DNA of 16,197 nucleotides from JBBPYA01 sp038200385 (GCA_038200385.1 JBBPYA010000220.1:1-16197); one strand, 5' to 3'. Counted from the first letter of the stretch, positions 1 to 6,638 are shown. Translations and numbers: made by a program. The notes: generated from the sequence alone by a model not told the origin.

Positions 1-58
1 GATCAACCATCAGCTCGATCTCGGCCTCTACGTTGAACCGAACGTCTGGGTCCGCCAC
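1..58 (-). CDS. Possible N-terminus of a truncated, unidentified gene running off the left edge
   Basis: Reading leftward from a GTG at 58, nineteen codons stay open to the window edge and give VADPDVRFNVEAEIELMVD, which has a natural-looking amphipathic composition. No strong Shine-Dalgarno precedes it. A short inverted repeat (ATCGCA at 95-100, TGCGAT at 104-109) lies about 40 bases upstream and could be an operator. The + strand also has a short open frame here ending in TAG at 65-67, so chance cannot be excluded. I do not recognise the family. Confidence 0.2.
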   Translation of the reverse strand, partial: MADPDVRFNVEAEIELMVD

Positions 59-67
59 CTGACCTAG

Positions 68-516
68 GTCCCGCGCCAGTGGACCGACCACAACATCGCA
101 TCGTGCGATCGGCAGGCCGTCTTCCCGCGAACTGTTGACGCAAGACCAGCACCCCTGAACTCGTCCGAGCGCTAGCCTTGCGGGGTCACAGTTTCAGCTT
201 CGCGTTGCGTCGACCGCTCGATTCCGCCCGACCTTCACCGGGCATTATTGCGGGCGGGTGTTGTGGGGATCGACGTCGCCGCGGGTACCGCCATGTCTGA
301 CGCTCCTGCCAACCGTCTCGGTTGTCCCGTAGCACGTTCGGCTTCCGGGACCGCCGGTCGACGCTGTGGCGGATGTAGTGGCGCGCTGCTGGTCGCCAAT
401 CGCCCTTTGCCGCCTGGGTGGAGGCACCGCGTGTGCGGTGTCGAGAGTACCGATCGCCAGCCCGGTAGCAGGGCATCACTGCCTCGTCTGGGCGGCGTCG
501 CCACGTCCACACGATG
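68..516. other. Stretch with no recognisable gene
   Basis: Several open frames cross this stretch on both strands, but their translations are Arg/Pro/Ala-rich, have no family resemblance, and look like by-products of high GC. I see no RNA gene and no transposase remnant. The only structure noted is the short inverted repeat at 95-109. Confidence 0.5.
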
Positions 517-531
517 GCAACCGTGGTTACA
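517..531 (+). promoter_or_regulatory. Operator-like dyad overlapping a -10 element, copy 1
   Basis: The 15-mer GCAACCGTGGTTACA contains half-sites GCAACC (517-522) and GGTTAC (525-530), an inverted repeat with one mismatch around a 2-bp centre. It runs into TACACT (528-533), a good actinobacterial -10 placed 32 bases before the ATG at 566. No convincing -35 is visible. The identical 15-mer occurs in the opposite orientation just upstream of the chromate-resistance operon (3539-3553). A shared regulator is the simplest reading, but it is inference. Confidence 0.6.
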
Positions 532-565
532 CTCTGGCGAGACCGGAGCGAGTGAGGAGCCCGCC

Positions 566-932
566 ATGCTGTCTTGGGGTGCCATCGCTTACGGCGCCGT
601 CCTGTCCGCCGTGTTCGCGGTCTTGCTGGTGCCCCTAGCCTGGGAGCGCCGGCCGGCCGTACTGGCTGTCGTCGCACTGGGGGCCGGTGGTAGGCCGGTC
701 GGGTGGAACGCGATCCTGCGCGCCACGGACGCCAACCAGTTCTTCCACGACGCCCCGATCGCCATCTTCCCGGTCAGCTGGGCAAGACACCGGCTCGGGC
801 GTGTTCTCGCTCGCCACGCTCGGCGTGCTCCTCGGACTGTTCGCGTTTGCCGACCGGTTCGGGCGCCGCATCGCCGCCCTCGCCCTGCTGGGCGGTCTCG
901 GTGCCCTACTCATCGATGTCTACGCCTACTGA
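566..932 (+). pseudogene. Small integral membrane protein with an apparent +1 frameshift
   Basis: The ATG at 566 is preceded by GAGGAG (554-559) at 6-nt spacing. The first frame encodes MLSWGAIAYGAVLSAVFAVLLV, a signal-anchor-like helix, then a second hydrophobic stretch and a motif ending DAPIAIFPVSW. After TGG (779-781) that frame turns into Arg-rich sequence. Dropping the single base G782 gives WQDTGSGVFSLATLGVLLGL and a last hydrophobic helix ending LIDVYAY at a TGA (930-932). The rejoined product is about 121 residues with three to four membrane helices. I recall FPVSWQD-type sequences in unnamed actinobacterial membrane proteins, but I know no function. The break could be a real inactivation or a base error in a GGG run. 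The upstream dyad shared with the chr operon suggests co-regulation with chromate resistance. Confidence 0.65.
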
Positions 933-1030
933 CGCCATCGACACCGCGCCGGCAGGTCGGAGCGGCCGAGCTCGTGGACTCGATGCGGGCGCGTTGGATG
1001 TCGGCAGCCGGCTGCATTGGCCTGTCGAGG

Positions 1031-1067
1031 GAGACCGGGCTCACCCGCCCCACGGCTCTCCGGTCTC
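1031..1067. terminator. Weak candidate hairpin between converging gene ends
   Basis: GAGACCGG (1031-1038) is the exact complement of CCGGTCTC (1060-1067), separated by 21 bases. It lies between the stop of the small membrane gene and the stop of chrA, where a bidirectional terminator would be expected. A perfect palindrome GCAGCCGGCTGC (1004-1015) lies just before it. There is no U-tract and the loop is long, so termination is only possible. Confidence 0.25.
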
Positions 1068-1109
1068 ACGGTTGTGCGCCCGCCCTGGCGGCCCGGTGCT
1101 AAGCCAGTG

Positions 1110-2579
1110 CTAGGCCAAGGGGCTGCTGGCCAGGCCGAGCAGGGCGCAGACGCCAAGGGTGCGCAGGACCGACCATCGCAGCCGGAAGATCAGGAGCGCG
1201 GCGATGATGCCGATGGTGAGGGCCACCGGTCGCAGGGTGGACAGGTCAGGCAGCTCGACGTGCAGGGGTCCGAGGTCGTGCCGGCCGGTCCTGGTGAACA
1301 GGGTGTGCACGGCGAAGTAGAGGGCGAGGTTGGCGATGACGCCGACGACGGCGGCGGTGATCCCGGACAGCGCCGTGGACAGAGTCCTGTTGCCGCGTAG
1401 TCGTTCGACGTAGGGGGCACCGAGGAAGATGAACAGGAAGCACGGGACGAACGTCACCCAGGTAGTCAGTAGCGCGGCGGTGGTGGCGGCGACCCAGGGG
1501 TTGAGGGTGCCGGGGTCGCGGTAGGCGCCGACGAACGCCACGAACTGCACCACCATGATCAGTGGCCCAGGGGTGGTCTCGGCGAGCGCGAGGCCGCGGA
1601 CCATCTCGCCGGGGGCGAGCCAGTGGAAGACCTCGACGGCCCGCTGGGCGACGTAGGCCAGCACCGCGTAGGCGCCGCCGAAGGTGACGACGGCTGCGCC
1701 GGAGAAGAACAGGCCCTGCTGGATGAACACGCTGCGGGTGCCGGTCAGGGCCACGGCTGCCAGCAGCGGTGCTGCCCACAGCGCGAGCCCCACGATCAGG
1801 ACCTTGGCGGCGCGGCGGCCGGTGGGTCGTTCGGTGTGCAGCGCCTCGTCCGAGATCACCGGTGCCGGGCCGCCGTCGTCGCCGCCGTGCCCGGCCCCGG
1901 TGGCCATGACGCCTGGGGCGTAGCGGCCCAGCGCCCAGCCCGCCGCGGCCGCGACGGCGATGACGACCGGGAACGGGACGGTGAACACCGCCAGTGCCAG
2001 GAACGCGCCGACCGCCAGGGCGATCATCGCCGGGTGGGCCAGGGCCCGCTTGCCGACCCGGATCACGGCCTGGGTGACGATCGCCAGGACCGCCGGGGCG
2101 AGCCCGGCGAACAGCGCGATGACCGCGCTGGTGGTGCCGAAGCCGACGTAGACGGCGGACAGCGCGAGCAGCGCGACCACCCCCGGCAGGACGAACAGGG
2201 TCCCGGCGGCCAGGCCGCCGCGGGTGCCGTTGAGCAGCCATCCGATGTAGATCGAGAGCTGCTGGGCCTCCGGCCCAGGCAGCAGGGTGCAGTAGCTCAG
2301 AGCGTGCAGAAACCGCCGCTGGCCGATCCAGCGCTTCTCCTCCACCAGCACCCGCTGCATCACCGCGATCTGGCCGGCCGGGCCGCCGAAGGTCTGCAGC
2401 GAGATCGCGAACCAGGTCCGGACCACTTCGCCGAACGGCACCAGGTCCGCCGTCAAGGGAACAGCCGATGCCGATGCCGATGCCGATGCCGCCGACGGCG
2501 CGGCGGTGCGGTCGCTGGGGCTGGCGGGAGTGGGGTCGGTGTGACTCATGGCGGTCCCGTTCTGCGTGCGGCGGGTCAT
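1110..2579 (-). CDS. chrA: ChrA-type chromate transporter (CHR family, two-domain)
   Basis: The protein is predicted to export chromate across the cytoplasmic membrane. At 489 residues it has the usual length of a two-domain CHR protein (about 400) plus a disordered N-terminal tail. The first CHR domain starts near residue 47 with WFAISLQTFGGPAGQIAVMQ and continues through LLPGPEAQQLSIYIGWLLNG. The second starts around FSGAAVVTFGGAYAVLAYVAQ and contains LAETTPGPLIMVVQF; these are the FGG and PGP signatures of the family. The rest is a series of hydrophobic helices. The ATG at 2579 overlaps the stop of the preceding gene (ATGA), which favours it; an alternative ATG at 2549 (MSHTDPTP) removes ten residues. 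The tail contains an Ala-Ser run encoded by a hexanucleotide repeat. It is the last gene of a three-gene operon. Family assignment is secure, substrate by homology. Confidence 0.93.
   Translation of the reverse strand: MTRRTQNGTAMSHTDPTPASPSDRTAAPSAASASASASAVPLTADLVPFGEVVRTWFAISLQTFGGPAGQIAVMQRVLVEEKRWIGQRRFLHALSYCTLLPGPEAQQLSIYIGWLLNGTRGGLAAGTLFVLPGVVALLALSAVYVGFGTTSAVIALFAGLAPAVLAIVTQAVIRVGKRALAHPAMIALAVGAFLALAVFTVPFPVVIAVAAAAGWALGRYAPGVMATGAGHGGDDGGPAPVISDEALHTERPTGRRAAKVLIVGLALWAAPLLAAVALTGTRSVFIQQGLFFSGAAVVTFGGAYAVLAYVAQRAVEVFHWLAPGEMVRGLALAETTPGPLIMVVQFVAFVGAYRDPGTLNPWVAATTAALLTTWVTFVPCFLFIFLGAPYVERLRGNRTLSTALSGITAAVVGVIANLALYFAVHTLFTRTGRHDLGPLHVELPDLSTLRPVALTIGIIAALLIFRLRWSVLRTLGVCALLGLASSPLA
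2464..2487. repeat. (GCCGAT)x4 hexanucleotide repeat within chrA
   Basis: Four perfect tandem GCCGAT units lie in the N-terminal tail of chrA and encode alternating Ala-Ser. The unit is a multiple of three, so copy-number change would alter tail length without shifting the frame. Confidence 0.85.
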
Positions 2580-3007
2580 GCTGGTTCGCGGCCCAGCAGC
2601 AGGCTGCGCCGGTAGAACTCGTAGAGCCCGTCGAAGACGGCGGCCGACACGGCCAGGGTCTGCTCGTCGCTGCCGACCAGCGACAGGCCGCGCACGGCGG
2701 TGTCCAGACCGGCGGCCTCGGGGGCGTCGTAGCGGCCGTCGTCGAGGTCGGCTTCGTGCACGACCTGGGCCAGCCGCCACAGCACCGGGTCGGTCAGGTC
2801 CTGTCGGCGCAGGATCGTCTCGAACGTGCAGTCCGACCCATGGTGTGACAGCTCGGCGCCGCGCATGTCAAAGGCGGTGGCGTCCTCGGGCACGTGCGCC
2901 GGGTCAGTGACGAACACGAACTTCGCCGCCGGGTCGACGAAGCGCCGGATCAGCCAGGCGCACGCCGCCCGGTCGACGTGCACCCCGGCCCGCGTCGCCC
3001 ACCTCAC
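2576..3007 (-). CDS. ChrB C-terminal-domain chromate resistance protein
   Basis: This 143-residue protein matches the C-terminal domain of ChrB. It starts MRWATRAGVHVDRAACAWLI, followed by RRFVDP, FDMRGAELSHHGSDCTFETI (about residues 46-65) and a VHEADLDDGRYDAPEA segment. The His-His and Cys of SHHGSDC (H55, H56, C60) look like ligand or sensor residues, though I know of no proof. The GTG start at 3007 overlaps the stop of the upstream gene as GTGA, and its own stop overlaps the chrA ATG, so translation of the three genes is probably coupled. In many bacteria this domain is fused to the ChrB N-terminal region; here it is separate. A frameshifted single chrB is the alternative, but the conserved WATRAGVHVDR segment beginning right at the GTG favours a genuine second gene. 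Confidence 0.8.
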   Translation of the reverse strand: MRWATRAGVHVDRAACAWLIRRFVDPAAKFVFVTDPAHVPEDATAFDMRGAELSHHGSDCTFETILRRQDLTDPVLWRLAQVVHEADLDDGRYDAPEAAGLDTAVRGLSLVGSDEQTLAVSAAVFDGLYEFYRRSLLLGREPA

Positions 3008-3531
3008 CGCGGCAGCCCGGTTCGGACAGGACCTGTGGGCAAGATCCGGGCCGCGACCTCGCCGAGCGCGAGCAGCGCCGCACCGGCCTGGTCGCGCTCG
3101 GCGGGCGGGACGTAGTCCCGGCGGGTGATCTCCCGCCACTGCCGGCGTAGCCGAGCCACCGCCCTGCCCAGGCCCGGCCCGGTCTGGCCTGACGCCGCCT
3201 GGGCGGCAGCGGCAAGCTCGATGTACTCGACGGCTCGGGCGGCGGCCATCGCGGTGGCGAGCGCGCGTTCCTGGCCCAATGTCGTCGGACGCGCCAGCCA
3301 GACCGCCGAGGTCCCGCCGCCCTCCAAGACCAGCTCGGCCAGCCACTCCATCTGCTCGCGGGTGCGTGCGTCCGCGGGCAGCGCCACCAGCCCGTCCGCG
3401 ACCTGCGCGACCCCGAGCGCCTTGAGCCGGCGCCACAGCGCGATCCGCGGCGTGGACGGCTCCCGCGGCAGACGGTAGCTCAGGAGCACCCACTCACCAG
3501 GGGCCGCCGCCTCTGCCCCACCCGCCGCCAT
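3004..3531 (-). CDS. chrB: ChrB N-terminal-type protein, likely chromate-responsive regulator
   Basis: This 175-residue protein resembles the N-terminal part of ChrB. It has WVLLSYRLPREPSTPRIALW (about residues 14-33), then RRLKALGVAQVADGLVALPA and DARTREQMEWLAE, a PaaX-like arrangement, followed by an Arg-rich stretch ending RRDYVPPAERDQA. ChrB is reported in other bacteria to act as a chromate-sensing regulator of chrA; that role is assumed here. The ATG at 3531 is only 7 nt from the 15-bp dyad at 3539-3553, and TACATA (3542-3537) lies 5 nt before the ATG, so the mRNA may be leaderless. The gene ends in a GTGA overlap with the ChrB C-terminal-domain gene. It opens the operon and would be well placed for autoregulation. 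Confidence 0.82.
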   Translation of the reverse strand: MAAGGAEAAAPGEWVLLSYRLPREPSTPRIALWRRLKALGVAQVADGLVALPADARTREQMEWLAELVLEGGGTSAVWLARPTTLGQERALATAMAAARAVEYIELAAAAQAASGQTGPGLGRAVARLRRQWREITRRDYVPPAERDQAGAALLALGEVAARILPTGPVRTGLPR

Positions 3532-3538
3532 CCAAATA

Positions 3539-3553
3539 TGTAACCACGGTTGC
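3539..3553 (-). promoter_or_regulatory. Operator-like dyad at the chr operon promoter, copy 2
   Basis: Read on the minus strand this is GCAACCGTGGTTACA, identical over 15 bases to 517-531, with half-sites GCAACC and GGTTAC. It runs into a -10-like TACATA (3542-3537) five bases before the ATG at 3531, which suggests a leaderless transcript. No -35 is evident. Overlap with the -10 would suit a repressor; ChrB from the same operon is the obvious candidate, by inference. Confidence 0.6.
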
Positions 3554-3819
3554 GGCTTACCGGGAAGGGGGGCGGCGCCGGCTCCTGCAAGGACGAACGG
3601 CGACAGGTTGGCGCCAGCGCCCCGGCGGGGATGAGTCCCAGCAGGGCCAGCACCATCCAGGTCTATGGAGGTGGGCCGCCTCGGTAGACAGGCATCGCGG
3701 TGTCGGCCAGATAGCGCTGCGAGAACCGCGCCAGTTACCGGTGCAAGTCACAGTCGCTCGCGCCGAAGATCATGTTGTGGTGTCCCGTAGATCGTTCAGC
3801 CTGTGGGACGCCTCACGGA
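3554..3819 (-). other. Intergenic stretch, possibly holding a decayed coding remnant
   Basis: No intact gene is present. On the minus strand, short segments in different frames look protein-like: LARFSQRYLADTAMPVYRGG, then MVLALLGLIPAGALA near 3655-3610, then ANLSPFVLAGAGAAPLPGK leading toward the chr promoter. Joining them needs at least one frameshift and one stop bypass. They may be the tail of a decayed membrane protein, but I cannot name a family and chance is possible. Confidence 0.25.
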
Positions 3820-4155
3820 TCAAGCGACGGCGAAAGCGCTCGCGATCGACTCGATGTCCTCGGGTCTGTCCTCTGGTGCAGTGACGCGCAGCACAGGTTG
3901 CCCGCCGTCGAGCAGGACGGTCCAGGCCACGAACGCGCAGCACTGCGCCTCGGCGGCAGCGAGCGCCTCAAGTTCCTCCTGAACGCCCGGCCCGGGCTGA
4001 AACCGAACCTCGAGCTCGCGACCGCTTCGGCGCGCAGTGGGCGTGGCACGTTCGCCGAGCTGTTTCCAGCGACGCATGCGTTCGGCCCCGTCTTCCAGCC
4101 CGAGCGTGCATGCGACGGGGAGATCAACACGGTCCGCCGGGCCGTTGGCGTCCAC
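3820..4155 (-). CDS. Small conserved protein with ACTL and Cys-Cys-x-Phe motifs, function unknown
   Basis: This 111-residue protein begins at a GTG (4155) with only a weak GAAG in front. Its features are VACTLGLEDGAERMRRWKQL near the N-terminus, a charged strand RSGRELEVRFQPGPGVQEEL, then LAAAEAQCCAFVAWTVLLDG and a C-terminal helix IESIASAFAVA. I recall this layout (CTL, a helix with R-W, then E-x-x-C-C-x-F) from small actinobacterial proteins, sometimes next to MerR-type regulators or fused to them. The three cysteines could bind a thiophilic metal, which is inference. It lies near the chromate operon on the same strand but about 290 bases upstream of it, so co-transcription is unlikely. No partner gene is adjacent. 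Confidence 0.7.
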   Translation of the reverse strand: MDANGPADRVDLPVACTLGLEDGAERMRRWKQLGERATPTARRSGRELEVRFQPGPGVQEELEALAAAEAQCCAFVAWTVLLDGGQPVLRVTAPEDRPEDIESIASAFAVA

Positions 4156-4318
4156 ATCTTCAATTCAACGCGAGTCACGCCGCGAGGGCCAGCTTCGGCC
4201 GTCGATCCTCGCCGGTGGACGAACCGCTTGCGGGCGCTTGGCACCTTTGACGAGCGACCAACGGACCGTCTCGGGCACCGCGGCCCGATGTTCCGTTCGC
4301 ACCGGCCGTGCGACCCTG

Positions 4319-4792
4319 ATGCACATGACGAGCGTGTACGAGGCGGCAGGTCAGATGCCCGGGCTGACGCAACTGGCCCACGCGTGGCACGAGAAGGTGA
4401 TAGCCGACGAGGTGGTTAGCCATGCGTTCAGTCACGGCTACCGGCCGGACCACACGCAACGGCTCGCGGCGTACTGGGCCGAGGCACTCGGCGGCCCCGC
4501 GGCTTACACGCGCAAGTACGGCGACGAGACGGCGGTCGTGCGGACGCACAGCGGCAACGGCGAGCACGAGGAGATGGACCGGCGGGCGATCGCATGTTTC
4601 GACGACGCCCTCGTCGACAGCGGGCTGGCCGGCGACGATCGACTACGGCAGGTGCTGCACGACTACTTCGTCTGGGCGACGACCACGACGATGTCGCGCT
4701 ATCACCGGTCGGAGGACGACGTCCCCACCGGGCTGCCGCTGCCCCACTGGTCCTGGGACGGGCTCGTCGACCCGGCCGCCGTGTCGCGATGA
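4319..4792 (+). CDS. Truncated-hemoglobin-like globin (Bac_globin family)
   Basis: This 157-residue protein fits the truncated hemoglobin fold. AHAWHEKVIADEVVSHAFSH resembles the B helix region with its downstream F/H. RLAAYWAEALGGPAAYTRKY (W53) is the family's E-helix W-x-x-x-L-G-G-P-x-x-Y signature. VVRTHSGNGEHEEMDRRAIA contains His77, the likely proximal heme ligand, and a long C-terminal segment WATTTTMSRYHRSEDDVP follows. Group II-like proteins of this kind bind O2 or NO and may protect from nitrosative stress or assist redox metabolism; the role here is unknown. Two starts are possible, ATG 4319 (MHMTSV) and ATG 4325 (MTSV), neither with a good Shine-Dalgarno. It stands alone, followed by a transposase remnant. 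Confidence 0.85.
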   Translation: MHMTSVYEAAGQMPGLTQLAHAWHEKVIADEVVSHAFSHGYRPDHTQRLAAYWAEALGGPAAYTRKYGDETAVVRTHSGNGEHEEMDRRAIACFDDALVDSGLAGDDRLRQVLHDYFVWATTTTMSRYHRSEDDVPTGLPLPHWSWDGLVDPAAVSR

Positions 4793-4944
4793 CCTCCGAC
4801 GCCGTGACCTCCGGCGCCATGGGCACGCTGGGCTACGGCTACCCGGCGACGGCGGGTTGGTGACCGCCTCGTGGCCGCTGCGCCGGCGACGGCGAGCCGG
4901 TTGGCCGGCCCGTCACCCCGGGGCCAACTCGGGTTGACACAGCC

Positions 4945-5375
4945 ATGTGGTGGGTCTCCGACGCCGAGGTCGCCGAGATCGGCTTCACCGCGTTCACCGG
5001 AGGACGCAAGGCCGAGCACGTGCCCTGCCGGCTGATCGTGCGAGGCGTAAAACGGCTCCAACCACGCGCCGCCGGTGATGGCACTGAGCAGGGTGAGCTG
5101 TTCGCGGCCTACCGTCCGGGCGCTACACGGCCAACGCCGCCTGGCTCGCGAACGCGGTGATCGCGTTCAACCTCGCCCGCGCCACCGCCGTCGCCGCCGA
5201 TCAGCCCAAATCGCGGCGGGCGACCCTACGCCCCCGGATCATCAACGTCGCAGCACGGATCGCGGCCACCGGCCGACGCCTCATTCTCCGCCTGCCCCGT
5301 CACTGGCTCTGGGCGCCCGGGTGGGAATCGCTGTGGTCCACTGCGACCGGGCCACCAACCACCGCCACCACCTGA
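4945..5375 (+). pseudogene. IS1380-type transposase remnant with internal deletion
   Basis: Two segments match the C-terminal part of IS1380-family (DDE, Tnp_1-type) transposases as I know them. The first, 4945 to about 5120, includes VSDAEVAEIGFTAFTGGRKA, EHVPCRLIVRGVKRLQP and DGTEQGELFAAYR. The second starts at 5121 in another frame with RYTANAAWLANAVIAFNLAR and continues with TLRPRIINVAARIAATGRRL to a TGA (5373-5375). The residues expected between AAYR and RYTANAAW, including the last catalytic acidic region, are missing, so a deletion of roughly 35-45 codons has joined the two frames. The N-terminal half is absent. The element is dead. I could not find terminal inverted repeats; the right end may lie near 5500-5520, next to the epimerase stop, but this is not established. 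Confidence 0.75.
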
Positions 5376-5515
5376 CCACCCAGCCGACAACGGCACAACC
5401 AAGGACGCAAGTGGAATAGCCGGACCGACCGGCAATCCATCCCTGCCCGTGATCGACCCGCCACCTCCCACAACCCGATGCCAGCCGATCAACATCACCG
5501 TAGGTGGATCAGGGC

Positions 5516-6448
5516 TCAGGCCGGCAGCAGCCGGACGCCCCACGAGACGGTCGCGGAGGCACCCGGCTCCAGCCGCAGCAGGCCCACCCCCGAGCGCAGC
5601 AGGTTCGGCGGCCCGGTCATCGGCTCGCAGCCCAGCCCCTGCCGGCGGCGCTCCGGTGCCAACGTGTCGGCGGTGTAGATCTCCACGACCGGGTATCCCC
5701 GGTCCACCCACAGCTCGACGCAGCGGCCGTCCGCGCCGGTGAGCCGGACCCGGGTCAGCCCGTCGGCGTCCCGGTCGAGGTCGGTGAACGCGGAGTCGAT
5801 CTGCTGCGGGCCGATCCGGTGGCCGCCCCTGAAGTCGTGGTCGGTGTCCTGCACCGGTTCGGTGCCGGTCGGCAGTTGGCGTTCGGGATCGGTGCGGATC
5901 CGGGTGGCGGCAGGCAGCTCCAGGGTGCATCCGTCGACCGGCCCGGCACCGGGGGACAGGTAGGGGTGCTGCCCGCAGGCGTACGGGCAGGCCTGCTCGC
6001 CGACGTTCGTTGCGGTCGTCTCGACCCGCAGCCCCGTCGCGGACAGCGCGTAGTCCACCCGGACGTCCAGCGTGAACGGGTAGCCCGTCAGGGGATGCAG
6101 CCGGGTGCCCATCACCACCCGGTCGGTCTCGTGCGACTCCGGGCGCCAGGACCGCCAGCGCAGGAACCCGTGGATGGCGTTGTGCTTGTCCGGCTCGGTC
6201 AGGGCGACCTGGTACGACGTCCCGTCGAAGTCGTACCGCCCGTCGGCCAGCCGGTTCGGCCACGGCACCAGCGGGGCGCCGTGCGCCCCGTCGCACATCG
6301 CCTGCTCCGGGTACGGGTGCAGCACGTCGCGCCCGCCGTCGGCGTACCTGCGGATGCCGCCGCCGACCTCCACGATCGTGGCCCGCTGGATGCCCCACAA
6401 GATCTCGTACTGCTCGCCCGACGGCGGTGTCGACATGCCGTCGTTCAT
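5516..6448 (-). CDS. Aldose 1-epimerase (galactose mutarotase-like) family protein
   Basis: This family interconverts alpha and beta anomers of aldoses, or acts on related sugar phosphates, in the cytoplasm. The 310-residue product has the family length. Visible motifs are LVPWPNRLADGRYDFDG (N65-R66, sugar-binding Arg), NAIHGF (H93), YACGQHPYLSPG (H161, the catalytic general acid in GalM) and GLGCEPMTGPPNLLRSG (E275, the catalytic base). The start is either ATG 6448 (MNDGMSTPP) or ATG 6436 (MSTPP); neither has a clear Shine-Dalgarno. It diverges from the glycine-riboswitch/gcvP unit, with about 35 bases between its start and the putative gcvP -10. No other sugar genes are adjacent, so the substrate is not predictable from context. 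Confidence 0.9.
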   Translation of the reverse strand: MNDGMSTPPSGEQYEILWGIQRATIVEVGGGIRRYADGGRDVLHPYPEQAMCDGAHGAPLVPWPNRLADGRYDFDGTSYQVALTEPDKHNAIHGFLRWRSWRPESHETDRVVMGTRLHPLTGYPFTLDVRVDYALSATGLRVETTATNVGEQACPYACGQHPYLSPGAGPVDGCTLELPAATRIRTDPERQLPTGTEPVQDTDHDFRGGHRIGPQQIDSAFTDLDRDADGLTRVRLTGADGRCVELWVDRGYPVVEIYTADTLAPERRRQGLGCEPMTGPPNLLRSGVGLLRLEPGASATVSWGVRLLPA

Positions 6449-6484
6449 ACCCGCGCCGCACCGGTCCCAGTCACCCGGGTGGGG

Positions 6485-6490
6485 TAATCT
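6485..6490 (+). promoter_or_regulatory. Putative -10 element for the riboswitch-gcvP transcript
   Basis: TAATCT lies 23 bases upstream of the first stem of the glycine riboswitch, so a transcript starting about 7 bases later would contain the whole aptamer. No convincing -35 hexamer stands 16-18 bases upstream. Confidence 0.5.
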
Positions 6491-6512
6491 GCAGGGGCTG
6501 ACGATCCCGCCC

Positions 6513-6607
6513 GGGAGAGTCCCGGTGCCGCGCGCACCGGGCGCCGAAGGGGCAACACCCCGCAACCTCTCAGGCCACCGGACCGGACGGGTCAGGCGAC
6601 TCTGAAC
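6513..6607 (+). ncRNA. Glycine riboswitch, single aptamer
   Basis: The stretch carries the hallmark glycine-aptamer sequences in order: GGAGAGTC (6514-6521), GCGCCGAAGGGGCAA (6541-6555), CCTCTCAGGCCACCGGACC (about 6566-6584), and GACTCTGA (6598-6605), which closes the P1 stem with GGAGAGTC. The CGCCGAAGG-GCAA and CTCTCAGG-(N)-ACCG blocks are diagnostic. Only one aptamer is visible; no second CGCCGAAGG occurs before the gene. It lies directly upstream of gcvP, the classic target, and should activate expression when glycine is abundant. Confidence 0.93.
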
Positions 6608-6623
6608 GGCACGCCCGGACAGA

Positions 6624-6638
6624 GGGGGATGCGCCCCC
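6624..6638 (+). promoter_or_regulatory. Hairpin in the riboswitch-gcvP leader, possible expression platform
   Basis: GGGGG (6624-6628) and CCCCC (6634-6638) enclose the loop ATGCG, 16 bases after the aptamer and 25 bases before the gcvP Shine-Dalgarno. No U-tract follows, so an intrinsic-terminator switch is not obvious; control of ribosome access is equally possible. The ATG in the loop is in frame with gcvP but has no ribosome-binding site suited to it. Confidence 0.4.

Noticed and set aside
248..1102. 284-codon + strand frame over the small membrane gene
   Set aside because: Only its middle (566 to about 781) is protein-like and preceded by a Shine-Dalgarno; the rest is Arg-rich and has no family features.
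3820..4419. Long + strand frame (215 codons, 3772-4419) opposite the Cys-Cys protein
   Set aside because: The minus-strand frame has the conserved-looking CTL and Cys-Cys motifs; the + frame does not resemble a protein.
5500..5520. Right terminal inverted repeat of the IS1380-type element
   Set aside because: The sequence GGTGGATCAGGGCTCAGG looks suggestive, but no matching left end was found and I cannot confirm it.
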